Shown: in pieces, positions 16,166-23,275 of the stretch
Layout: every line of letters begins with the position of its first letter
How positions within the stretch are numbered: the stretch's first letter is position 1
Source: Akkermansia muciniphila
Lineage (GTDB): Bacteria > Verrucomicrobiota > Verrucomicrobiia > Limisphaerales > F1-80-MAGS106
Length of the DNA stretch: 40,870 nucleotides
Assembly (NCBI GenBank): GCA_945865375.1
Contig: CAMBEJ010000032.1
Span: forward strand, 1-40,870
Reading direction: 5' to 3'
Notes under the pieces: generated by a model
Database searches by the model: none
Told to the model about the DNA's origin: nothing
The model's input: only the letters and a program-made list of their open reading frames with translations
Program-made: the position numbers and the translations under genes

Positions 16166-17452
16166 ATGGACGTCAAACTCCCAAAGCTCGGCGAAGGTTC
16201 CGAATCCGGTGTCGTGGTCAGTGTTCTCGTCAAGGAAGGAGACACGGTGGTCAAAGGCCAGACCGTGGTCGAACTCGAGAATGAAAAGGCCGTGGCACCC
16301 ATCTCCGCAAGCGCGGCTGGCAAGGTCCGCAACATCCGGGTGAAGGAGGGCGACAAAGTCAGCGTCGGCCAGATCCTCCTCTCCCTGGAAGTGGTCGGCG
16401 AAGTTTCCCCGACGGCACTCGCTCAAGGAGTGTCGGTGTCCGCCTCTGCCGCCGCCCCCTCCCCGGCGTTGGTTTCGCAACCTGCGGCAGCGCCAGTCCC
16501 CGAGCCCTCGTTGGAATCGGGGGTCATCAATCCAAACCCCGCCGCCGCCCCTTCCATTAGAAAAACAGCGCGAGAATTAGGCATCGACCTCACGCGGATC
16601 CGTGGTAGCGAACGCGGCGGCCGAATCGTCATGGGCGATCTTCGAGCTTACGTGGATCGTCTCCAAAAGCTGGCTTTCGTTCCAAAAGCCGCTCCGGGCC
16701 GGAACGACCGGCCACTCTTGGAATCGATCGATTTTTCGCAATGGGGCGCCGTCTCCCGAAAGGGGCTGACTCCGTTGCGCAAGATTATCAGCCGCCGCAT
16801 GTGCGAGAATTGGACCACGGTTCCCCACGTCACACAATTCGAAGAGGCCGATATCACGTCTCTGCTCGACCTCCGAAAACGGTTCGCCCCGCTTTACGAA
16901 GCGCAGGGTGCCCGGCTCACCCTCACTCCCCTTGTTATTCGAGCGCTCGTCAACACTCTCAAAAAGCATCCTCTCTTCAACGCCAGCATCGACGATGTGC
17001 TCGAGGAGGTGGTTCTTAAACACTACTTCCATGTCGGCGTAGCAGTCGATACCGAGGCCGGCCTCATGGTCCCCGTGATTCGGGACGCCGATAAAAAGAG
17101 CTTGCTGCAACTCTCCAAGGAACTCGAAGAGTTGGCTGCGAAAGCCAGGGATAGAAAAGTGTCCGGTGAGGATCTCAGAGGAGGCACTTTCACCGTGTCA
17201 AACCAAGGCGGTATCGGAGGAGGGTTCTTCACGCCCATCGTCAATAAACCCGAAGTCGCAATTTTGGGTCTCGGCCGGGGCGCTCAGAAACCGACTGTCG
17301 TGGGAAATAACGTCGAAATCAGAACCCTCCTTCCCATAGCCTTGTCCTACGACCACCGTCTCATCGACGGAGGCAGCGCCGCGCGATTCATGGTGGAATT
17401 CGTTCAAAATCTCACCACGATCACCGAGAGCGATCTCAATTTAGTGGCCTAG
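16166..17452 (+). CDS. aceF: Dihydrolipoamide acetyltransferase, PDH E2 component
   Basis: E2 core of the pyruvate dehydrogenase complex, 428 residues. One N-terminal lipoyl domain (about 1-75) with the modified lysine at Lys41 in ENEKAVAPI, an Ala/Pro-rich linker (about 85-125), a peripheral-subunit-binding domain (SIRKTARELGIDLTRIRGS then GRIVMGDLRAY), and the C-terminal acetyltransferase with SYDHRLIDGG, where His397 and Asp401 are the expected catalytic pair. Proteobacterial AceF proteins often carry two or three lipoyl domains; this one has one. It accepts the acetyl group from AceE and passes it to CoA. It lies between aceE and lpdA, so the order is that of a standard PDH operon. Confidence 0.96.
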   Translation: MDVKLPKLGEGSESGVVVSVLVKEGDTVVKGQTVVELENEKAVAPISASAAGKVRNIRVKEGDKVSVGQILLSLEVVGEVSPTALAQGVSVSASAAAPSPALVSQPAAAPVPEPSLESGVINPNPAAAPSIRKTARELGIDLTRIRGSERGGRIVMGDLRAYVDRLQKLAFVPKAAPGRNDRPLLESIDFSQWGAVSRKGLTPLRKIISRRMCENWTTVPHVTQFEEADITSLLDLRKRFAPLYEAQGARLTLTPLVIRALVNTLKKHPLFNASIDDVLEEVVLKHYFHVGVAVDTEAGLMVPVIRDADKKSLLQLSKELEELAAKARDRKVSGEDLRGGTFTVSNQGGIGGGFFTPIVNKPEVAILGLGRGAQKPTVVGNNVEIRTLLPIALSYDHRLIDGGSAARFMVEFVQNLTTITESDLNLVA

Positions 17453-17470
17453 TTCTATCTAAACAAGCAC

Positions 17471-18892
17471 ATGGATCCGATCAAAACCCAAATCGTTGTT
17501 GTCGGGGCTGGCCCCGGAGGTTACGCCGCCGCCTTTTACGCCGCAGACCGGGGCATGAGAGTCATCCTGGTGGAGCAGGAAAAACGCCTCGGTGGTGTTT
17601 GCCTGAACCGTGGCTGCATCCCCTCAAAAGCACTGCTCAATGCCACCAGCTTGGTCGTGGCAGCCAGGGAATCGGAACACCGTGGAATCGTGTTCGAACC
17701 GCCCAAGATCGATCTCGCCAAGCTGCGAGTATGGAAGGAATCCGTCCTGCAAAAACTGGGGCAAGGGATCGCGCAACTCGCGCAAAAGCGGGGGGTCCAG
17801 GTGATCTGCGGACGCGGCTACTTGGAGTCGTCCAGGCAACTGCGGGTGGAAACCGCCGAGGGTCAACTTTTCGTTGAGTTCGAGCATGCGATTGTTGCTG
17901 TGGGTACCAAGCCTGCTCTCCCAAAAGCGTTCGACCTGGGTAATCCCAAGGTCATGACATCCACCCAGGCTCTCGAAATCGAGGAAATCCCACAGAGCCT
18001 GCTCGTGATCGGGGGGGGGTATATCGGAATGGAGCTGGGCACCGTTTACGCATCCCTTGGCTCACAAGTGGTCGTACTCGAAGCGCTCGACACCCTCCTC
18101 GCCGGCGCCGACGCGGATCTCGTGCGCCCTGTGCTGGCCCGTGCAAAAAAGGCCTTTCGAGAGGTTCGGCTGAAGGCCAAAGTTCTCAGCATGAGCACCG
18201 CCGGAAAACACATCAAAGTCACCGTCGAATACAATGGCGAAACCAAGGAGGAACTCTACGACCGCGTGCTGGTTTCCGTGGGCAGGGTTCCCAATTGCGA
18301 AGATCTGGGGCTGGAAAACACGCAGGTGGTCCGGGACGAAAAAGGATTCATCAAGGTGAACTCCAAACAACAAACCGATGACCCTCACATTTGTGCGATC
18401 GGAGACATCGCCGGAGGGGTCCTGCTCGCACACAAGGCAGCGAAGGAAGCACGGATCGCCGTGGAAGGGATCTGCGGTGAGGACTGTTCCTCAATAAACC
18501 TCGTCATTCCAGCAGTGGTCTTCACCGATCCTGAAGTGGCCTGGTGCGGACTCACTGAAAGCGAAGCCAAAACCAAGGGGATCAAAGTGGAGATCGCGAA
18601 GTTCCCGTGGGGTGCCTGCGGACGTGCCCTCACTTACGATCGACCCGATGGGCTGACAAAACTGGTGATCGACCCCGAGACGGAACGCGTCCTCGGCGTG
18701 GGAATCACGGGGCACGGCGCAGGAGAGCTCATCGCAGAAGGAGTTCTGGCGGTTGAAATGGGAGCCACAGCCAGGGATCTGGCCGAATGCGTGCACCCTC
18801 ATCCCACGCTTTCTGAAACATTGATGGAAGCGGCGGAGGTGTTTTACGGCCACGCGACCCACACCTTTGTCCCTAAAAAGGAGCCAAAATGA
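17471..18892 (+). CDS. lpdA: Dihydrolipoyl dehydrogenase, PDH E3 component
   Basis: Flavoprotein of 473 residues that reoxidises dihydrolipoyl groups with NAD+. The FAD-binding GAGPGGYAAA (12-21) and the redox disulfide in GGVCLNRGCIPSK (Cys44 and Cys49) are intact, as are the NAD-binding GGGYIGMELG, the second FAD segment CAIGDIAGG, and the C-terminal HPHPTLSE (His444 and Glu449), which belongs to the partner subunit's active site. It begins 18 bases after aceF, completing the complex. The NAD-binding glycines are encoded by nine consecutive G bases at 18011-18019, a tract prone to slippage. The same enzyme may also serve other 2-oxoacid dehydrogenases and the glycine cleavage system. Confidence 0.97.
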   Translation: MDPIKTQIVVVGAGPGGYAAAFYAADRGMRVILVEQEKRLGGVCLNRGCIPSKALLNATSLVVAARESEHRGIVFEPPKIDLAKLRVWKESVLQKLGQGIAQLAQKRGVQVICGRGYLESSRQLRVETAEGQLFVEFEHAIVAVGTKPALPKAFDLGNPKVMTSTQALEIEEIPQSLLVIGGGYIGMELGTVYASLGSQVVVLEALDTLLAGADADLVRPVLARAKKAFREVRLKAKVLSMSTAGKHIKVTVEYNGETKEELYDRVLVSVGRVPNCEDLGLENTQVVRDEKGFIKVNSKQQTDDPHICAIGDIAGGVLLAHKAAKEARIAVEGICGEDCSSINLVIPAVVFTDPEVAWCGLTESEAKTKGIKVEIAKFPWGACGRALTYDRPDGLTKLVIDPETERVLGVGITGHGAGELIAEGVLAVEMGATARDLAECVHPHPTLSETLMEAAEVFYGHATHTFVPKKEPK

Positions 18893-19044
18893 CACCAAGG
18901 TGTGACAATCTGACCTTTACCACAATAAAAGAAGGCCAGAGAGGTCTCCATAAAACCCTTAAATGACCGGCCCGCCAAGTCGGGGTCTCGTGTAACTTGG
19001 CTCTCGGGTCCTGATTCGGCGATAGGCCCGCAGGGCCGGTCTCT
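18893..19044. other. Convergent intergenic region between lpdA and the sigma factor
   Basis: About 150 bases between two convergent genes. A short palindromic ACACC-AA-GGTGT follows the lpdA stop at once, and a small GC-rich stem (GGCCC-GCA-GGGCC) occurs near 19025-19037. Neither is followed by a run of T on the appropriate strand, so no intrinsic terminator is claimed. Confidence 0.3.
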
Positions 19045-20106
19045 TCAAGCAGGCACATCGACCCGCTCGCGCCTGTCCACCATCTTCCGGAGCTTTCGCA
19101 GTGCGATCTCCTGAATCTGCCGAATTCGTTCCCGCGTCACTCCAAAATGTTCACCCACTTCCTCAAGGGTTTTCTCAGTGTTCCCATCAAGCCCGAAACG
19201 ATACCGGATGATGCGCGCTTCGCGAGGGTCCAAATACGCGACCATCTCGCGGATCATCTCCGTGCTGGTCCGCCCAGCGAGTTCCTCATAAGGCGTCTGC
19301 GCAGCCTCATCCGCGATCACATCGGCGATCGAATTCGAATCCTCATCGCCGAGCGGTGCCTCCAGAGAGGCCGGACGGATGGCGGCCAGCCTCAACTGCG
19401 AAACCCGGGCGCCCGTCATTCCCAATTCTTGTCCCAATTCCTCAATCGTCGGGTCGCGGCCAAGCACATCCTGCAGCTTCGACTCGGCTCGGCGAATATT
19501 AAAAAGTTTGTCCACGACATGCACCGGCAATCGAATCGTTTTGGACTGATTTGCCAGCGCGCGCTTGATGGCCTGCTTGATCCACCAGGCGCTGTAGGTG
19601 GACAATTTCGCCCCTTTTCTCGGATCAAATCGCTCGACTGCGGTCATCAAGCCAATGTTCCCTTCGTTGATCAAGTCCAGCAGCGGCAACCCGAACCCCT
19701 CATAGTCACGCGCTATTTTGACCACAAGCCGGAGATTCGCCTTGATCATCAGTTCCCTCGCCGCTTTGTCCCCACGCCGTATCTTTGTCGCCAGCTTCTT
19801 TTCCTCCGCCGGCGTCAACAACTGAGTCTGGCTCACTTCCTTGATGTAGAGCTTGAAGGCGGTGTCGCCATCATAAGGCTGGCGCGTTTCCAAAACGGAA
19901 AGGATCTTGTCCGGTTTCGGGGTGGGAACTGTCATCACCGCAGGCACCGGCTCGCAGATCGTCGCCTCGAACCTCCGCGCCGTCGTGGTCACAAGCAAGC
20001 GCCGACTCGTTCTGCATCGCTTCGGGCTGCTTTGTTTCCTCCCCGCCCTAAGAACCAAATCTGTTTTCATTGATTCTTTGGATGCGGTTTTCGAGAAGAT
20101 GTTCAT
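19045..20106 (-). CDS. Sigma-70 family RNA polymerase sigma factor (RpoD/group 2 type)
   Basis: Promoter-recognition subunit of RNA polymerase, 353 residues from the ATG at 20106, which is preceded by a purine-rich AAAAAAGAA. Region 1.2 (FKLYIKEVSQTQLLTPAEE), region 2 (LRLVVKIARDYEGFGLPLLD, GLMTAVERFDP, STYSAWWIKQAIKRAL), region 3 (DPTIEELGQELGM) and region 4 with its helix-turn-helix (TLEEVGEHFGVTRERIRQI) are all present. The basic N-terminal stretch before region 1.2 is not familiar. The protein lacks the long region 1.1 and non-conserved domain of housekeeping RpoD, so it is more likely an alternative group 2 factor. An in-frame ATG at 19935 would remove the odd N-terminus. It is downstream of the thioesterase gene by 287 bases and probably has its own promoter. 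Confidence 0.93.
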   Translation of the reverse strand: MNIFSKTASKESMKTDLVLRAGRKQSSPKRCRTSRRLLVTTTARRFEATICEPVPAVMTVPTPKPDKILSVLETRQPYDGDTAFKLYIKEVSQTQLLTPAEEKKLATKIRRGDKAARELMIKANLRLVVKIARDYEGFGLPLLDLINEGNIGLMTAVERFDPRKGAKLSTYSAWWIKQAIKRALANQSKTIRLPVHVVDKLFNIRRAESKLQDVLGRDPTIEELGQELGMTGARVSQLRLAAIRPASLEAPLGDEDSNSIADVIADEAAQTPYEELAGRTSTEMIREMVAYLDPREARIIRYRFGLDGNTEKTLEEVGEHFGVTRERIRQIQEIALRKLRKMVDRRERVDVPA

Positions 20107-20393
20107 TTCTTTTTTAGGGTTGTCTCGGAGCTCACAAACCGACGAGACTCGAGTGCCAGCAGTTTTGAAGCCAACTTGTGAAAGACCGCTGATGGTCGCG
20201 CCTTCCAAGTCCGTGCTCTTCCTGAGCCAGCCATTCTCTTCAGGGGGAAACACCGGAAGAGGGGCTGAGTTACGGTGCTTTCAAAAAGAAACTCTGCGCC
20301 TCAGGCTGCGCCAATAGATCGGTGTTGGCACGTGGCCTTCGCACCCGCTGCTTCCTGGAAGGTCGCGCGTCGGAGCCGATGGTCCTGAAGGGC
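20107..20393. other. Intergenic region upstream of the sigma factor
   Basis: This 287-base gap lies between the thioesterase stop and the sigma factor start. The sigma frame stays open to 20253, but the extra residues do not look like a sigma factor. It probably holds the sigma factor promoter and 5' leader. No clear boxes, riboswitch or terminator were recognised. Confidence 0.3.
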
Positions 20394-20804
20394 TCAGATG
20401 GAATATTTTGCCACCATCTCGGCGGAGAGCTCCGTCGATCTGCCAGTCGTTAGTGCAACCAGTGTGTATTGGCACCACCCGGTGCTTGAGACCTTGCCCG
20501 TTCCTTTGTTCACAATCACAAACTCCACGCGCACGCCATCCTTGCAAAACTCCGCAACCCGCGTCTGAACTTTCATCCAATCACCCAGTGTCAAAGGCCG
20601 CTTATACTCGATGTGCGCCTCCTTCACAACCCACCCCAGGCCCCGTTCCATGAAGTTTTCCATCGAGAAACCGTAGCACCGTGCCATCTGATCGTACCGC
20701 GCCGCGAGCACGTAATCAAAGTATTTGCTGCTGTGGACATGATTCAAAAAATCAATGTCATCAGGACGCACAGCCATCTCTGTCTCGAAGGTTGAATAAC
20801 TCAT
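20394..20804 (-). CDS. Acyl-CoA thioesterase, hotdog fold (YbgC/4HBT type)
   Basis: A 136-residue hotdog-fold protein of the 4-hydroxybenzoyl-CoA thioesterase/YbgC group, which hydrolyses acyl-CoA thioesters. The opening TEMAVRPDDIDFLNHVHSSKYFDYVLAARYD matches the family pattern in which an Asp near the N-terminus and a following H-V-N/H segment line the active site. A second typical segment is HIEYKRPLTLGDWMKVQTRV. The gene begins 9 bases after the YgfZ-like gene and is probably in one transcript with it and uppP. The substrate cannot be told; YbgC-type enzymes in proteobacteria act with the Tol-Pal system, but no tol genes are here. Confidence 0.88.
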   Translation of the reverse strand: MSYSTFETEMAVRPDDIDFLNHVHSSKYFDYVLAARYDQMARCYGFSMENFMERGLGWVVKEAHIEYKRPLTLGDWMKVQTRVAEFCKDGVRVEFVIVNKGTGKVSSTGWCQYTLVALTTGRSTELSAEMVAKYSI

Positions 20805-20813
20805 CTCATCAGG

Positions 20814-21905
20814 TCAGCTCGATTGTGAAAACGGAACTCCTATGACCTTCACCACGCGGTCTCCCTCGGGAGACTTCCACGTCAGCTCCTGCCCGATTTC
20901 GTTCACTTCCTTGCGCACGTATCCCAACCCTCGTACCCGGCCGCTCCCAAGGGAACGTACGGCACTGGTGACGTAACCCACTTCTTTTCCAACCGCTGTC
21001 CACAATTTGTCGCCCTGCGCCGGAAGCACGCCCGTCGATTCCGCGAATTCCAGAACACGCAACGCTTTGGCCACCTGACCATAAGTCCGGATGCGCGCGA
21101 TGATCTCCTGACCTATGTAACACCCCTTCGAATAGCTGATCCCACACCGCTCAATCCCTGTCTCTGGCGCCAGATTCGAGTTGTCCATATCCACTCCGTA
21201 ACGCGGGATTCCAGCCTCCACCCGCGCCTGTTCCCAAGCCCCTAACCCACACGCGCATCCGCCCAGATCCGTCGAGACGCGCACCGTCCTCTCAAACAAG
21301 GTTGCCATCCCAGCTTGCGGAACAAATAAATCGAAACCCGAGCTTCCCAACCGAGGGTTGTTCGCCACATAAACCAAACCCAATCCGGCGTCGTTGACCG
21401 TGACAATCCCATGACCCTTGATCGGCAACTCCACACCCAATGCCAACCGTTCTAGGACCTCTTTCGATCCCTGTCCTTGAACGCTGACCAAATCGTAAAA
21501 AGGCGCGGCATCCACGATTTGGACATCATCTCCGATCACGTAAGCCTCCAGCCGACCCCGAACCGCGTCGGTGTACCCGGGTTCGAAATCCACCAGGAGT
21601 TCCTCCTCAAGACAGAAGATATGAAGGTCCATCTCGAGCCTTCCCTTGGCTGAAACAAGCCCCGCAAAACAGCCCTCTCCAGGCCTCAGCTTAGCCACCT
21701 CATTGGTCACCTGACCGTGCAAAAACCGGCGTCGATCCGCCCCCACCACGCAGAGTCGGCCACGCGAACTCAGGTCCATCACGCCGGACACTTCCACAAG
21801 AGCACGATGCTCCCCAGCCAGGTCCCCATACGTCGTCACAACGGCCAACCCATCCAGGACCTCAAACTGCGCGCCCAGACTCTCGTGTAATTCTCGAATG
21901 CTCAT
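20814..21905 (-). CDS. ygfZ: YgfZ/GcvT-like folate-binding protein
   Basis: A 363-residue protein related to the T-protein of glycine cleavage but carrying the YgfZ signature KGCYIGQE (260-267, Cys262). YgfZ proteins bind folate and help maintain certain iron-sulfur enzymes, including the tRNA methylthiotransferase MiaB. Other supporting segments are GVMDLSSRGRLCVVGADRRR and FLHGQVTNEV (near 61-70), typical of the GcvT fold. The KGCYxGQE motif argues against a true aminomethyltransferase. No other glycine-cleavage genes are adjacent. It lies 32 bases after uppP and 9 bases before the thioesterase, so the three are a likely operon of unrelated housekeeping functions. Confidence 0.92.
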   Translation of the reverse strand: MSIRELHESLGAQFEVLDGLAVVTTYGDLAGEHRALVEVSGVMDLSSRGRLCVVGADRRRFLHGQVTNEVAKLRPGEGCFAGLVSAKGRLEMDLHIFCLEEELLVDFEPGYTDAVRGRLEAYVIGDDVQIVDAAPFYDLVSVQGQGSKEVLERLALGVELPIKGHGIVTVNDAGLGLVYVANNPRLGSSGFDLFVPQAGMATLFERTVRVSTDLGGCACGLGAWEQARVEAGIPRYGVDMDNSNLAPETGIERCGISYSKGCYIGQEIIARIRTYGQVAKALRVLEFAESTGVLPAQGDKLWTAVGKEVGYVTSAVRSLGSGRVRGLGYVRKEVNEIGQELTWKSPEGDRVVKVIGVPFSQSS

Positions 21906-21937
21906 GATCGTGATCCAAAGCCTCTAACACCCAGCCT

Positions 21938-22720
21938 TCATCGAACCAAAAACAATATCAACACCCCCAGCACGATGCGATACCATCCGAAGCTTTCGAA
22001 CGAGTTGTGCTGCACATAACGCAACAACCACTTCACCGCGACAAACGCCATCACGGCGGCTACGAAGGTCCCAATCCCAAGCACCATCCAGTTCACCGCA
22101 GGTCCCTCAGGGTGTCGGAGCGCCTGCGAAATCTCCAAGCCGCCCACGGATAAAAGAGTCGGGATCCCAAGCAGGAATGAAAACTCCGCAGCAGCGGGTC
22201 GGCTCAGCCCCAATGCAAGCCCCATCAAGATCGTGGTCCCCGATCGTGATGCCCCCGGGAATACGGGCGCAAGCAACTGCGCGGCCCCAATCGCCGCCGC
22301 CAAAGTCCAAGTCACCTCAGAGCTCGAGGGCCGCCCTTTCAACCACTTCTCAACCACGAGGAATAAAATGCCTCCCACCAAAGTAGCTATCGCCACGGGC
22401 TTGGGATCATGCGGCAACTTTAACCCCAGCTTCTTCAACACCAACCCCACGCTGCCGGTGATGAAAAACGCGAGCGCCAGTTTTAAAAGGTAATCCCTCG
22501 ACTCCCCATCACGCCAGCAGCGCATCAACTTCCTCAATCGTTCCTGAAAAACCACCACCACCGCCAGAACCGCTCCACACTGGATCACCGCATTAAACAA
22601 ATCTGTCTGGCTGCCCAAAAAATGCTCCGCTAGCAGCAAATGGCCGGTAGAGGAAATCGGCAAAAACTCGGTGATTCCCTCGATCAACCCCAGAACCACC
22701 GCAACAACAATGTCATGCAT
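21938..22720 (-). CDS. uppP: Undecaprenyl-diphosphate phosphatase
   Basis: Integral membrane phosphatase of 260 residues (BacA/UppP family) that converts undecaprenyl diphosphate to the monophosphate lipid carrier used for peptidoglycan and other envelope polymers; overexpression of the family gives bacitracin resistance. The two catalytic motifs are present: EGITEFLPISSTGHL (14-28) and PGASRSGTT (155-163, Arg159). About seven to eight hydrophobic helices can be picked out. The ATG at 22720 is chosen because it places EGITEFLP at the usual distance from the N-terminus; the frame is open to 22762. A small hairpin sits 30 bases upstream. Confidence 0.96.
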   Translation of the reverse strand: MHDIVVAVVLGLIEGITEFLPISSTGHLLLAEHFLGSQTDLFNAVIQCGAVLAVVVVFQERLRKLMRCWRDGESRDYLLKLALAFFITGSVGLVLKKLGLKLPHDPKPVAIATLVGGILFLVVEKWLKGRPSSSEVTWTLAAAIGAAQLLAPVFPGASRSGTTILMGLALGLSRPAAAEFSFLLGIPTLLSVGGLEISQALRHPEGPAVNWMVLGIGTFVAAVMAFVAVKWLLRYVQHNSFESFGWYRIVLGVLILFLVR

Positions 22721-22749
22721 GCGAAGGTTAAACGCCAAAGCCGAATCGC

Positions 22750-22776
22750 AATCAAGCGGCAAATCGCCGTTTGATT
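22750..22776. other. Hairpin upstream of uppP
   Basis: AATCAAGCGGC (22750-22760) pairs with GCCGTTTGATT (22766-22776) with one non-Watson-Crick position and a 5-base loop. It is 30 bases before the uppP start, in the probable 5' leader. It could be a leader structure or the end of a repeat; two GGGGTCA copies follow within 30 bases. Confidence 0.35.
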
Positions 22777-22912
22777 GGGGTCAGTCCCGGCCTCAAAGGG
22801 GTCAAACTAAGCGCCATTCAGGTCTGAACCTGTTGGAGAAATAGATCTGATAGCCCGGCGCTCGGACCTGGAGGCATCTGTCCCGCAGCCCTCAGTCCCT
22901 AGGAAGTGGGGT

Positions 22913-22973
22913 GGGGACGGCTCGTCCCCAGGTCCGCTGCGCTAGGCACGTGAACCGGGGACGAGCCGTCCCC
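22913..22973. repeat. Perfect 17-bp inverted repeat
   Basis: GGGGACGGCTCGTCCCC (22913-22929) and GGGGACGAGCCGTCCCC (22957-22973) are exact reverse complements, 27 bases apart. Each arm is itself nearly self-complementary (GGGGACG...CGTCCCC), so either one hairpin or two small ones can form. The surroundings are rich in short GC blocks. It looks like a dispersed palindromic repeat, but no second copy is in the window. Confidence 0.65.
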
Positions 22974-23275
22974 GCCCCGAAGCTGTCATGAATCAGCCCT
23001 GCTCAGAAGGTGTTTGGCATGGGGATGATTAGGCTCAAAAAGCTCTCGTCCCTGAGCCGTTTCCAAGAAGGCGGGAAGCACCTTCTGATAAACCTTAAGT
23101 GGGTGATGAACAACTTAACTTGTTCATGATTATTTTGCTTTTGCCTACGGTGATGGATCCGCGTAAGATTAGGATTGGGATTAAGAAAAATGGAGAAATT
23201 GGGGTTGCGCGCCCAGATCACGATTTCAACCGGTTTTACTGAGGGCTCAATCTCGCGGGAACTCGCCGCCCTGGA
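22974..23275. other. Gene-poor region with small inverted repeats
   Basis: No credible gene. There is a 10-bp inverted pair TCAGAAGGTG (23003-23012) and CACCTTCTGA (23079-23088), and a hairpin ATGAACAA-CTTAAC-TTGTTCAT (23106-23127). A stretch with AGATTAGGATTGGGATTAAGA (from 23165; one base over twenty, so given as AGATTAGGATT and GGGATTAAGA) is repeat-like. The region lies between uppP (minus) and the end of the cytochrome gene (minus) and probably contains decayed repeat elements. Confidence 0.35.

Noticed and set aside
19147-20073. 308-residue plus-strand frame opposite the sigma factor
   Set aside because: Antisense shadow; the sigma factor on the other strand has every conserved region.
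23003-23221. 72-residue minus-strand frame in the gap after uppP
   Set aside because: It crosses repeats and a hairpin, is low in complexity (NPNPNLTRIHHRRQ) and matches no family I know.
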